Positions 1 through 16,230 of a stretch of 34,075 bases of DNA are shown here, piece after piece. Both the position numbers and the translations under genes were made by a program. The first letter of the stretch is position 1. The number at the start of each line of letters is the position of its first letter. The DNA is taken from positions 1 through 34,075 of the forward strand of contig NZ_JAQLOH010000011.1 in the NCBI RefSeq assembly GCF_028204095.1, written 5' to 3'. The notes below the pieces were generated by a model that saw only the letters and a list, made by a program, of their open reading frames with translations, made no database searches and was not told the DNA's origin. This DNA is from Candidatus Anaplasma sp. TIGMIC. Its GTDB lineage: Bacteria > Pseudomonadota > Alphaproteobacteria > Rickettsiales > Anaplasmataceae.

Positions 1-1
1 G

Positions 2-55
2 AGAGAAGGTGGAAGGACCGTTGGCTCGGGTATTATCACTGAGATTTTGGAGTAG
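2..55 (+). CDS. tuf: Elongation factor Tu, C-terminal end (partial)
   Basis: The reading frame from base 2 gives REGGRTVGSGIITEILE and then a TAG stop at 53-55. This is the highly conserved last beta-strand region of EF-Tu, the GTPase that delivers aminoacyl-tRNA to the ribosome. Only the last 17 residues are in the window; the rest lies to the left. A tuf gene followed by tRNA-Trp, secE and nusG is the usual bacterial order, which supports the call and suggests that the tRNA and secE are read through from tuf. Confidence 0.92.
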   Translation, partial: REGGRTVGSGIITEILE

Positions 56-78
56 GTGGTGTCTCGTATGGTTAAGTT

Positions 79-153
79 GGGAGTGTAGCTCAATGGGTAG
101 AGTGCCAGTCTCCAAAACTGGTGATACGGGTTCAATTCCTGTCACTCCTGCCA
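79..153 (+). tRNA. trnW: tRNA-Trp (anticodon CCA)
   Basis: A full cloverleaf can be drawn: acceptor 79-85 with 143-149, anticodon stem CCAGT/ACTGG perfectly paired around the loop CTCCAAA (anticodon CCA at 112-114), T-arm ACGGG-TTCAATT-CCTGT, discriminator G and an encoded CCA at 151-153. It reads UGG codons. The first acceptor pair is G79-T149, a wobble where most bacterial tRNA-Trp have A-U. It lies between tuf and secE and is probably processed from their common transcript. Confidence 0.96.
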
Positions 154-177
154 TAGTTTCGAAGGTGGTTTGCTATT

Positions 178-378
178 ATGATAGGCAATTTTGCTAGGTT
201 TTTGCTTGATGTTAGGCAAGAAATATTGCAGGTTTCTTGGGCTTCCAGGAAAGAGGTGATGGTATCCCTTACTGTGGTTGTGATATCTGTGGCGTTATCG
301 TCTGTATTATTTAGTTGTGTGGATTTTGTATTCTTGAGGCTTGTGAAAGTGATGCTTGGGGTTATTTATGAAGCATGA
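178..378 (+). CDS. secE: Preprotein translocase subunit SecE
   Basis: A 66-residue protein of the length of single-span SecE subunits. It has the family layout: a short amphipathic N-terminal helix (about 1-27, containing FLLDVRQEILQVSWASRKEV, the conserved cytoplasmic segment that clamps SecY) followed by one membrane helix (about 28-60). SecE holds the SecYEG channel together in the inner membrane. The ATG follows GAAGGTGG by about 10 bases. Its last codons overlap the start of nusG, so the two are translationally linked. The position between tRNA-Trp and nusG is the standard one. Confidence 0.95.
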   Translation: MIGNFARFLLDVRQEILQVSWASRKEVMVSLTVVVISVALSSVLFSCVDFVFLRLVKVMLGVIYEA

Positions 379-928
379 TGATAGTGGTCACGAGTGGTAC
401 ATAATTCAGGTTTCTTCGGGTAATGAGGAAAAGATATCTCAGATGATATTGGATAGGTCTCAAAAGCTGGGAATGTCCGATATGTTTCGTGAGGTGTTTA
501 TTCCTTATGAAGAGGTGACCAAGATAAAGTACAACAAAAAGGTGCAGATGAAGAAGAAGTTGTCACCAGGTTACGTGTTCCTTTGCATGAAATTGTGTGA
601 CGATTCTGTCAACTTCGTGCGCAGGCTTCCTAAGGTGTCTAACTTTCTTTTGGATGATTTTGGTATGCCTAAGGTTATACCTGCAGCTGAGATGGATGCG
701 ATGCGTAGCCGCATGTGTCAGGGTGTCAGTAGTGACTCTGGTGGCGATGTTTGTAGCTTTGAAGTCGGTGATGAAGTCGTTATAAATGACGGGTTATTTC
801 AGGATTTCAATGGCAAGATTGAGTATGTCAACGAAGATAAGAAGGTTGCTGGCATAAGCGTGATGATATTTGGCAGGCTGACCAAAATAGAGTTTAAATT
901 TGGTAGTATTCGGAAGGTAGAGGAATAG
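368..928 (+). CDS. nusG: Transcription termination/antitermination factor NusG
   Basis: NusG binds RNA polymerase beside the clamp and links it to Rho or to the ribosome. The N-terminal domain is recognisable from HEWYIIQVSSGNEEKI near its start and LSPGYVFLCM; the C-terminal KOW domain from VGDEVVINDGLFQDFNGKIE through FGRLTKIEFKFGSIRKVE. I prefer the ATG at 368, which overlaps the secE stop and has GGGG at the right distance upstream, over the in-frame ATG at 356, which would add four residues. It is 186 residues long, normal for the family. rplK begins 3 bases after the stop. Confidence 0.95.
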   Translation: MKHDDSGHEWYIIQVSSGNEEKISQMILDRSQKLGMSDMFREVFIPYEEVTKIKYNKKVQMKKKLSPGYVFLCMKLCDDSVNFVRRLPKVSNFLLDDFGMPKVIPAAEMDAMRSRMCQGVSSDSGGDVCSFEVGDEVVINDGLFQDFNGKIEYVNEDKKVAGISVMIFGRLTKIEFKFGSIRKVEE

Positions 929-931
929 TTT

Positions 932-1378
932 ATGAGTAGTGCTGCGTTGCTTTCTAGGATTAACCTGGTTATGGAGGCTGGTAAGGCTGCGCCCGGTCCA
1001 AAAGTGGCTTCTGTTTTAGGACCTAGGGGGATTCCTATGCCGCAGTTTTGTAGGGAGTTTAACGATGTTACCAGCTCTAAGGATGCTCCTTACGAGGTTG
1101 GTGACCTAGTGACTGCTAGGATATCAGTTTATGCGGACAAAACGTACAGTTTTACGGTGAATGATTCCCCTGTTGCGTTTTTGTTGAGGAAGGCTGCTGG
1201 GCTTGAGAAGGGATCTTCTACTCCCGGAAAGAGTAGTGCTGGCAGTGTAAAAATGGAAGATGTTACCAAGATTGCTGAGCGTAAAATAGCAGACATGAAT
1301 GCCGATAATATTGAGGCTGCAATTAGGATGGTTATTGGCACTGCTAAGTCTATGGGCATCACCGTAGAAGGGAAATAG
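932..1378 (+). CDS. rplK: 50S ribosomal protein L11
   Basis: 148 residues, typical for L11, which binds the GTPase-associated region of 23S rRNA together with the L10-L12 stalk. The N-terminal domain carries the [26 protein letters not shown] signature. The C-terminal RNA-binding domain contains [20 protein letters not shown] and ends with the [13 protein letters not shown] block. ATG start. The stop codon overlaps the AGGAGG ribosome-binding site of rplA, so the two genes are tightly coupled. Confidence 0.97.
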   Translation: MSSAALLSRINLVMEAGKAAPGPKVASVLGPRGIPMPQFCREFNDVTSSKDAPYEVGDLVTARISVYADKTYSFTVNDSPVAFLLRKAAGLEKGSSTPGKSSAGSVKMEDVTKIAERKIADMNADNIEAAIRMVIGTAKSMGITVEGK

Positions 1379-1392
1379 GAGGTTTGCGTTTT

Positions 1393-2043
1393 ATGTTGGG
1401 TGAGAGTGTTTCGTGCAGTGCAGAAGAGGGCATAGATCAGCTTCTCAAGTCGGCGACTGCACGCTTCAAAGAGTCGGTGGATGTTGCGATTAGGCTATCT
1501 ACTGGGGATTCTAGGTCTGCTGAGGCCATAAGGGGTGTTGCGGTGTTGCCGAAAGGTTTGGGAAGAGATGTCAAGGTGGCGGTCTTTGCCAAGGGTGAGT
1601 ACGCCAAGCAGGCTCGCGATGCAGGTGCTGATGTTGTAGGTGACGAAGACTTGATAGAGGAGATAAAGAAGGGGCGCAAACTTGATTTTGATTGGTGTAT
1701 AGCCACTCCTGACTTTATGTCGCAGGTTTCTGCGATTGCTAAGACGTTGGGTCCAAAGGGGTTGATGCCTAATCCTAAATTTGGGACTGTAACTTTCGAT
1801 GTTGCCAAGATGGTTGGTATTATTAAGGCTGGGCAGGTGAAATTTAGGTCTGACAGATACGGCATTGTGCATGTCAAGGTGGGTGATGTGGGGTTTTCTC
1901 GTGAGGATTTGATGGAGAATCTCCGCGCTGTGATTTCTGCGGTACAGAATTTGAAGCCAGCTACTGTCAAGGGTGCTTTCCTAAAGGCCGTTTTCCTGAA
2001 TACCACCATGGGTAAGTCTTACAGGATAGCGGGGTTGGGGTAG
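1393..2043 (+). CDS. rplA: 50S ribosomal protein L1
   Basis: L1 binds 23S rRNA at the mobile L1 stalk, helps release deacylated tRNA, and in many bacteria represses its own mRNA. The best landmark is the signature [17 protein letters not shown] in the middle, followed by [16 protein letters not shown]. The reading frame can be opened upstream at a TTG (1384), but that lies one base after the AGGAGG at 1377-1382; the ATG at 1393 is 10 bases from it and is preferred, giving 216 residues. This is slightly shorter at the N-terminus than typical L1. rplJ follows after 32 bases. Confidence 0.94.
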   Translation: MLGESVSCSAEEGIDQLLKSATARFKESVDVAIRLSTGDSRSAEAIRGVAVLPKGLGRDVKVAVFAKGEYAKQARDAGADVVGDEDLIEEIKKGRKLDFDWCIATPDFMSQVSAIAKTLGPKGLMPNPKFGTVTFDVAKMVGIIKAGQVKFRSDRYGIVHVKVGDVGFSREDLMENLRAVISAVQNLKPATVKGAFLKAVFLNTTMGKSYRIAGLG

Positions 2044-2075
2044 TTCAGGCGCAATGTGGGAATTAGAGGTTTACA

Positions 2076-2555
2076 GTGAAGCGTATAGATAAAGAACGGC
2101 ATTTGGGGAATGTCAGCGGGTTGTTTGCAAGATTCGGGAGTTTTGTGCTGGCGAATTTTAGGTCAATGACTGCTGGTGATTTTGCTGCGCTCAGAAAAGA
2201 GCTGAAAGCTGCCGGGTGTGGGGTATCTGTGGTAAAGAACAGCATAGCTTGCATTGCGTTGAAGGAGTCTGATAAAGAGGGTCTTAGCGATAAGTTCAGG
2301 GGTGCGGTGTTTGTAGCGTATTCTGATGACGTTGTTACGCTTTCGAAGACTCTGTATGCGTTTGTTAAGTCCAGGGCAGATAAGGTGTCTTTGGTGTGTG
2401 CGTATGATGGCGGTCAGATTCTGTCGGCAGAACAGGTTGTCTTTTTTGCTACCCTGCCTTCCTTGGAGGAGCTGCGTATGCGTATTGCGGGTTTGATAGC
2501 CTATGGTATACCAATGAGACTGGCTAGTTGTCTGAAGGCTATAGGCGACAAGTAG
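2076..2555 (+). CDS. rplJ: 50S ribosomal protein L10
   Basis: 159 residues. L10 is the base of the ribosomal stalk and carries L7/L12 dimers on its C-terminal helix. The family is recognisable from the segment FRSMTAGDFAALRKELKAAG followed by VVKNSIACIAL, and later ATLPSLEELRMRIAG. The start is a GTG with AGAGG at 2065-2069. The gene sits between rplA and rplL as in most bacteria. A 169-base gap to rplL follows, long for this operon, and holds a short candidate ORF. Confidence 0.94.
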   Translation: MKRIDKERHLGNVSGLFARFGSFVLANFRSMTAGDFAALRKELKAAGCGVSVVKNSIACIALKESDKEGLSDKFRGAVFVAYSDDVVTLSKTLYAFVKSRADKVSLVCAYDGGQILSAEQVVFFATLPSLEELRMRIAGLIAYGIPMRLASCLKAIGDK

Positions 2556-2644
2556 TGGTATCTTGCACTGTTGGATTGGGTCGGTGGAGTTTTGGTTTTA
2601 AGAGTGGCTAGGGCTCTGTGTTACTGCTGAAAAAAGGAGGGCTC

Positions 2645-2707
2645 ATGGGCCGTTGGTGCTACCGGTTATGTGCAGTCTTTCCGCAGAGGGTTATTGATAA
2701 AGGGTAG
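2645..2707 (+). CDS. Possible 20-codon small ORF in the rplJ-rplL gap
   Basis: A purine-rich stretch ending in GGAGG (2636-2640) stands four bases before an ATG that opens 20 codons and closes at TAG, 17 bases before the rplL start. This ribosome-binding site looks stronger than that of several real genes nearby. The peptide contains one Trp, two Cys and three Arg and has no family I recognise. It could be a leader peptide affecting rplL translation or transcript structure, or simply a fortunate SD-like sequence. Sequence conservation was not testable here. Confidence 0.3.
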   Translation: MGRWCYRLCAVFPQRVIDKG

Positions 2708-2724
2708 GATTTTAGGAGTTTGTT

Positions 2725-3129
2725 ATGAGTGGTGTTGATTTAGATGCTTTGGTAGAGAAGATTTGCGAGCTTGATTTATGTAGTGCCGCCGCATTAGTAG
2801 AGAAGATAGAGGATAAGCTTGGCTTCCCCAAGGGTGGGCTGTTGGCTTCTGTATCTGCATCGGGTAGTGCTGCTGCAGGTGGAGGCGCTGCTGCTGAGGC
2901 TGAAAAGACGGAATTTATGGTAGTGTTTGAGGGCTACGCTGCAGACAAGAAAATAGCGGTTATTAAGGCTGTTAGGGAGTGCACCAGCCTTGGACTAAAA
3001 GAAGCTAAGGACTTTGTGGAACAGGAAGGTTCAAGAGAGCTGGTTGAAGGTAAGAAGTATAAGAAGGCTGAAGCTGAGGAAGTGAAGAAGAAGCTTGAAG
3101 ATGCTGGTGCTCAGGTGAGTTTAAAATAA
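2725..3129 (+). CDS. rplL: 50S ribosomal protein L7/L12
   Basis: 134 residues. L7/L12 forms the flexible stalk that recruits translational GTPases. The domain order is standard: N-terminal dimerisation helices (VDLDALVEKICELDLCSAA), an Ala/Gly-rich hinge (about residues 43-60), and the C-terminal globular domain with KTEFMVVFEGYAADKKIAVI, IKAVRECTSLGLKEAKDFVE and a final KKKLEDAGAQVSLK. An AGGAG lies just upstream of the ATG. The gap to rpoB is short, so it is co-transcribed with rpoBC. Confidence 0.97.
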   Translation: MSGVDLDALVEKICELDLCSAAALVEKIEDKLGFPKGGLLASVSASGSAAAGGGAAAEAEKTEFMVVFEGYAADKKIAVIKAVRECTSLGLKEAKDFVEQEGSRELVEGKKYKKAEAEEVKKKLEDAGAQVSLK

Positions 3130-11561
<8,432 letters not shown>

Positions 11562-12911
11562 AAAATATTAGCGCACTTTACGGTAGCCTCGGTTAGTTGG
11601 GTAGCGTGCCAAGGAGTGAAGTGCGAGGTGCAGTTTGTGCGCTTGACCTAGTCAGGCGCTAGTGCCCTCTGGGTGGAGCTGTTGTTTGCTTTTTCAAGTG
11701 ATACTCTGTGGTTACCTGAGCTGTCTGGGTTTATATGTAGCGGTGATGCAGGGTGTGTGGCCCTGGTGACAACTATTCATCATACAGTTGCTGCAATGGA
11801 TTTCACGAAGCGATTGCCTGTATATGGTCAGTGATGGGTTTTTCTGTTTTCATAGCGCCCGGTGTGTGCCGCGTGATCATGCTTGGTGCAGCTTAGAGTA
11901 ACAAGAAATAATTTTTCTAGGGTTGGAATAACATCAGAATAGCGCGTATTAGTAAGTAGCGCACGATGGTGATGCCTTTCGCCTATGATCCGACGGTTAG
12001 CTACTATGTAGCTTAGAGTCACTGAGGGGTGTCTAGACAGAAATATGTAGTGCGCAAAGTACGAATTTGCAGCAGTTTTTCCCTTTGTGGGCACTGGGTA
12101 CAAATAGGTTAGCCCGTTAGAAGAGGATCAGAGTTATACCTTCGAGTTGTACCTGTAATGTGCCATAGATGTTTCGGCTAGGTAGTTGTCCAGGGTTTGT
12201 GTGCCAGATGTGTGTTACTCTGAAGCCCAAGCAGCTACCGTTGCACGGTTCAATTTTGTGCCGCGTGGATGTTACGCTCCAAGTGGACATTCCGGCAATA
12301 GGATTATCTTATGTGCTAGGGTATCTCTGCATATCCGGTATTATTAGCCATTATCTATTGATAACGAACGTTAGGTCAATGTATAGCACTGCATGGCTGC
12401 TTTTGGCGGTACACTACGGTAATCACACTGGCGTTGTCGTTTTGTTTGTAGAGCTATGTTCCGGATTGTGAAATAACGGCATATTTGTCAGTTCACATTA
12501 CTCTGTATCGTAGTGCTCCATAGACGCATTCTCGTTCTGATGGGTTGTGGAACGTATTGTATAGGGCGTTGGACTGTATCTTTCTGTGCGGAGTTGAGAA
12601 CCCTGTACGGTGCGGCCCACAGGCTATAAATAGTGTGCAGTTGTTACGCACACTGCATCCAGCTTCACATGCGGTGTCATTAAACCTTGTGTGCGATTTA
12701 GCGTTTTCTGGCAGTGGTAACAGTGTGCACTTCGATCTTGCTATGTGTGACAGCATGCGCAGCCATATGAAAAAAGTTGGCACACACTACTTTAATGTCT
12801 CAGCTGAGCATTACGTATCGGTTTCCAATCGTATAGTTTTATGCGGAGACTACTTCCATTTGTTCCATATTATTTCAATGGTATTTGGTAAAAGTGTGCG
12901 GATGAATCGAA
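11562..12911. other. Gene-free stretch between rpoC and rnhB
   Basis: About 1.35 kb without a convincing gene. Short open frames exist on both strands (for example 12545-12955 +) but they have cysteine/histidine-rich, low-complexity-free translations without family motifs or ribosome-binding sites. Two structures are visible: a 10-bp stem 11572-11581 with 11616-11625 just after rpoC, and a segment at 12882-12924 that resembles the 3' end of rnhB. Confidence 0.6.
11572..11625 (+). other. Long-loop inverted repeat after rpoC
   Basis: CGCACTTTAC (11572-11581) can pair with GTGAAGTGCG (11616-11625), ten pairs with one G-T, enclosing 34 bases. It starts 10 bases after the rpoC stop. No T-run follows, so it is not a textbook intrinsic terminator; it may stabilise the 3' end or be chance. 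Confidence 0.35.
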
Positions 12912-12924
12912 TCAACTGTGAACA
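12882..12924 (-). repeat. Possible decayed copy of the rnhB 3' end
   Basis: Plus-strand bases 12882-12900 match 12953-12971 (inside the rnhB tail) at 14 of 19 positions, and the following blocks (12901-12924 against 12977-12999) match at roughly two thirds after a 5-base indel, including identical GATGA and TGAAC blocks. The offset is 71 bases. The similarity is suggestive only. Confidence 0.3.
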
Positions 12925-13553
12925 TTTTGCAGTGAGTGCTGAGCCAAATTTTTAACTGGCGAAAATGTGCGTCTGTGATGAGGGGTAATACCATGAACTG
13001 AGAGTGCTTCCATATGAGCTTTTGTGCCGTAACCGCAGTTTTTGTTCCAGGCGTATTCTGCAAATTGAGTGTGTAAAGTAGACATAAGTCTGTCTCGGGT
13101 AACTTTTGCCACTATAGAAGCTGCAGCTATAGATTTGCTTAAACTGTCGCCTTTCACTATAGCTTCGGTCCTCCAAGCTGAGTCTAAGTTTCTTACTCCA
13201 TCCACTAGCACGAGATCTATTTTGCCCAAGCAAAGGGATAGGTTGTCCAAAGCGCGCCTCATGGCCATGTGTGACGCAACTAGGATATTATGTTCTTCTA
13301 TTTCTTCAACATTGGAAGAGCCCACTCCGAACACAGCATGCAACTTCAACTCTTCGAATATAGCTTCGCGTTTTGTGGACGACAAAGCCTTCGAATCTTT
13401 TATATTTGCGACATAGTCGGCATTGCGATCTGGTATATATGCAGCCGCGGCGACCACGGGGCCAGCAAGTGCTCCGTATCCAACTTCGTCAACTCCGACG
13501 ACAACTGAGCCCGGTTGTGGCTCCAACAAATCTTCGTAAAAAAAGTTAACCAT
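12912..13553 (-). CDS. rnhB: Ribonuclease HII
   Basis: RNase HII nicks RNA in RNA/DNA hybrids and starts removal of ribonucleotides left in DNA. Family motifs are present: VGVDEVGYGALAGPVVAAA with the catalytic Asp-Glu (residues 22 and 23; most members read DEAGRGPLAGP), IKDSKALSSTKRE, the Asp in LVLVDGVRN (118), KSIAAASIVAKVTRDR, and GYGTKAHMEALSVHGITPHH followed by RRTFSPV. From the ATG at 13553 it is 213 residues; an in-frame ATG at 13610 would add 19 residues that look unlike the family. It is divergent from the orphan gene at 13925 and shares a 371-base control region with it. Confidence 0.92.
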   Translation of the reverse strand: MVNFFYEDLLEPQPGSVVVGVDEVGYGALAGPVVAAAAYIPDRNADYVANIKDSKALSSTKREAIFEELKLHAVFGVGSSNVEEIEEHNILVASHMAMRRALDNLSLCLGKIDLVLVDGVRNLDSAWRTEAIVKGDSLSKSIAAASIVAKVTRDRLMSTLHTQFAEYAWNKNCGYGTKAHMEALSVHGITPHHRRTFSPVKNLAQHSLQNVHS

Positions 13554-13924
13554 GAACAAAAAGTGTGCATATACTGCAGTATATATCCGAAAATGCATAG
13601 CGCCAAACATTAGGACAGTATGTGCATTGTTTAGTTAAAGTATATAAAATGTGCATTTTATGTAGCTTATTTAGGAAAAATCGTATATCATGATAACGCT
13701 TAGCGTGTGGGCCACAAGTGTTTTGTCATTTGCGGCACAGCGACAATGTAAATTTTTAGGAAATTCACGGAAAAAAATAAATAGTAGCGTCTGAATCAAG
13801 TGTCTTTTGCGTGTGCCTTTTTAGAGTTGCATTAAAACGTAATATGTACCTGGATGGTGTTTTGAACTGGTACTGTGTCGTTCAAACTCAAAGGCGCGTC
13901 TTCCGCGAAAAAGTAGAGGATAAT
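13554..13924. promoter_or_regulatory. Divergent control region between rnhB and the orphan gene
   Basis: This AT-rich 371-base region separates two divergent start codons, so it should hold promoters for both. It contains two clear dyads: the perfect 16-bp palindrome ATATACTGCAGTATAT at 13569-13584, just upstream of the preferred rnhB start, and ATAAAATG-TG-CATTTTAT at 13644-13661. I could not place -35/-10 boxes with confidence. The dyads could be operators or fortuitous AT-rich palindromes. Confidence 0.4.
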
Positions 13925-15142
13925 ATGATGCAGATAGTAAACGCCATTAGCAGGCTTAGATTTGCGTGTACTGACCATAGTCTTGATGACATATGCTACA
14001 GAACCGTTATAAAAAGCATAATTAAACATGAAGATATCAATTCATGTGTGGCTAATATAAGAAAAAAATTGAGAGACTTTAGAAAGCGCTACAAGGTTGC
14101 AGCTGCTAATATAAACGAAAAAATTCTTGACCTTAATTACGCAGAACACTCTAGAAGCTTTGATCCACGGGCTCCGAAAACTGTTGTGTTCCAGCTGTCA
14201 GAGGATATAAGAATCCTATGTCAGGATGACAAAAAAATGATAGAAACGCTCAGTTTTGCGCACAGCTCTATACACTCCGTCAACGCGCAGACAAGAAGTG
14301 AATATACGGAAGCTCTTGTGAGAGATTGTCCAAACCTTCTAGACGATAGGGCATTCTCAGCTTATGCATCAGAGGCTATGGGACAAAATCTTAGTGACTC
14401 AACATTCCAACGGGAAGTTAGGATAGAATCTACGCGTAGTAGCGCTTCTTGTTACGGTAGAACGAAGAAATCTGTGCCAGATTTAACGTTATGTGTTTTC
14501 AAAACACATGGGAGCACTTCCTTCATGCCGAAAAAATATGCGAAATCGTACGGAAAGCCCAGCACTGAAGAGTATGGGGAAATATATGTGTGTGCAGATG
14601 TACCTAAAGGTGTGACACTAGACATGGGTAGTAGAAGTCTCATAGTGCTAGGCAGCGTTGCGGGAAGTCTATCTGCAGTGGCTGCCCCAGTGGTGTGTGG
14701 CGTCAGAACACCGTATATCTCTGTTAAGGAAGTTCAAAAAAGCGGAAGAATTTCCGTATGTGGAGGAAGTTTAGTTGTTTCAGGAGACAACTGTGGCACA
14801 GTGGTTCTCGTGCGACAATTCGGAAAGAAACAGGATGTTCCCGTAGTTCAGGGGAATAATTTTGGCAACGTATTTACTGGATCTACTCCGAACAGGACGG
14901 GCGCAGTATTTAGTTATCCTGGTGGGCTAATATCAGAACGAGACCGATGCTCTGCGCGAGATTCTGCGTTACTTAATGGGGGTAGATCTGAAGTTAAGCG
15001 TACCTCTAGGTATAGTCTTCGTGGGCGGATATTACATAATGTAAACGTTGACAGCGTTAGTCTAATACAACCCGAGCGTACACATTGTCGCGTTGCGCCG
15101 TACACATTGTATGCAGGTAACGGGTCTGGGCATTGTAGATAA
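13925..15142 (+). CDS. Hypothetical protein with helical N-half and Gly-rich beta segment
   Basis: I do not recognise this 405-residue protein. The frame opens at 13811, but the ATG at 13925 has AGAGGA at 13915-13920 and is the better start. Residues 1-150 look helical and charged (for example ANIRKKLRDFRKRYKVAAAN). Residues about 218-318 alternate short hydrophobic strands with Gly/Ser/Asn turns (PKGVTLDMGSRSLIVLGSV, GRISVCGGSLVVSGDNCGTV, VVQGNNFGNVFTGS), as in beta-helix or bactofilin-like folds. The C-terminus is basic (KRTSRYSLRGR). There is no signal peptide or membrane helix. A secreted effector is possible but unsupported; it is isolated, divergent from rnhB. Confidence 0.82.
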   Translation: MMQIVNAISRLRFACTDHSLDDICYRTVIKSIIKHEDINSCVANIRKKLRDFRKRYKVAAANINEKILDLNYAEHSRSFDPRAPKTVVFQLSEDIRILCQDDKKMIETLSFAHSSIHSVNAQTRSEYTEALVRDCPNLLDDRAFSAYASEAMGQNLSDSTFQREVRIESTRSSASCYGRTKKSVPDLTLCVFKTHGSTSFMPKKYAKSYGKPSTEEYGEIYVCADVPKGVTLDMGSRSLIVLGSVAGSLSAVAAPVVCGVRTPYISVKEVQKSGRISVCGGSLVVSGDNCGTVVLVRQFGKKQDVPVVQGNNFGNVFTGSTPNRTGAVFSYPGGLISERDRCSARDSALLNGGRSEVKRTSRYSLRGRILHNVNVDSVSLIQPERTHCRVAPYTLYAGNGSGHCR

Positions 15143-15755
15143 GGTGCAATAAGCCAAGAGTAGCGACTCACGAGTCGATTATTGCGCATAGCTGGCATGT
15201 AATCTTCTGTATTTCTACATCAAAAATTGTTTCACTGGGATGTTACGTGTAGGAATGTAATGTGCTTTTTTGTGGAAAAGGGGATTATGTGCGGCTATGG
15301 CATTGTGATTCCGTGTAGTCTACTTTCGCTACTGGTGAAGTACAATTTTGCTGAGAATGCCAAAAGATTGAGAGTGAAGTACTGGACCGGAGAAGGAGCT
15401 CATGGATCATTCTAAACTTAGGTAAGATTCTGTGAAAATTACGACAATGTGCGATTTCAGGTTCGTAGCAGTGTACCATTATCTAGCGTTGTTACAAGAT
15501 TGAGGGCAAAAATGGTGTGGTAGAGCTGTTGCTTTATTGTGCATGCTCCAAGTACGTGAGTCGGACATCGTGTAGCTCTTCTATTTGTAGGGCTGCAGAG
15601 ATGATATGCCGCACGTTCGACGAAAAACTTTCGAAGAAAGACTAAAATTTTGTTCCATCTGTTTCGCGTTTTTTATTCCGTCACGCCACTTTCCATTAGC
15701 CGCCCATGGCTCGAGGATTTACGTACAGCGCGTTTGGCGAAGCTACTGTGCTTTT
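15143..15755. other. Gene-free stretch after the orphan gene
   Basis: About 610 bases with no supportable gene; the 62-codon frame at 15227 has no ribosome-binding site or family similarity. Only the hairpin at 15146-15185 is notable. The genes on either side converge here, so terminators for both would be expected, but no T-tract terminator is visible. Confidence 0.6.
15146..15185 (+). other. Two-tier hairpin after the orphan gene stop
   Basis: GCAATAA (15146-15152) pairs with TTATTGC (15179-15185), and inside it CGACTC (15164-15169) pairs with GAGTCG (15172-15177). It begins three bases after the TAA. There is no following T-run, so it may act as a 3'-end stabiliser or a Rho-independent terminator of atypical form. 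Confidence 0.4.
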
Positions 15756-16199
15756 CTAGCTCAGAAGACAGTCGCCACGTAATACTTGCGTGATGAAGTG
15801 CACGAGATATGACAGAAAAACTGCGCAACATGCGTATCTGAACTTTACCCTGAAATACCCACACAACACATTGACTAGGGCACCAACCAGATATAGCCAT
15901 GCCAGTGAACCAAGTAACAATATCAATGTCGCACAAACGAACCTTGGCAGACCCACAGGGTTCTGAGGTTTGTGATACACCATCCTTGCCAGGTATATCA
16001 GTCTCCCTAAGAAGCAGTTAATGATGCCTCCAATGGATGCACCAAGCGCACCTACGAAGATCGAAACTGCTGCGCTGTAACCGCCAAAACAACACATGAT
16101 GTTGAAAGCTGTAAGCCTGCTGAGCGGCAAAACAAGAGACGCTACAAAAGCGTCTACGAACAGCAGGAGATATACCTCCAAAGTATGAGAAACGTACAC
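15756..16199 (-). CDS. Small membrane protein, possibly DedA/YqaA-like
   Basis: 147 residues with about four hydrophobic segments (roughly 8-28, 32-70, 86-112, 120-138). The sequence GALGASIGGIINCFLGRLIY resembles the conserved Gly-rich re-entrant/helix motif (G-x-x-G-x-x-x-N-x-x-x-GR) of YqaA/DedA (SNARE-associated/VTT) inner-membrane proteins, which are implicated in lipid flipping and membrane homeostasis. The start is a GTG at 16199 with GGGGGTG five bases upstream. It lies 31 bases after tRNA-Arg on the same strand and may be co-transcribed with it. The family call is from motif shape only. Confidence 0.65.
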   Translation of the reverse strand: MYVSHTLEVYLLLFVDAFVASLVLPLSRLTAFNIMCCFGGYSAAVSIFVGALGASIGGIINCFLGRLIYLARMVYHKPQNPVGLPRFVCATLILLLGSLAWLYLVGALVNVLCGYFRVKFRYACCAVFLSYLVHFITQVLRGDCLLS

Positions 16200-16230
16200 G
16201 GATTCACCCCCAGAGTATAGCAGAGACTCG

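Noticed and set aside
1437-2009. 190-codon minus-strand frame inside rplA
   Set aside because: It is a shadow antisense to a well-supported ribosomal protein gene with strong codon constraints; no motifs or start signals.
12545-12955. 136-codon open frame on the plus strand
   Set aside because: It overlaps the end of rnhB, has no ribosome-binding site, and its translation is Cys/His-rich without any motif; it looks like decayed non-coding DNA.
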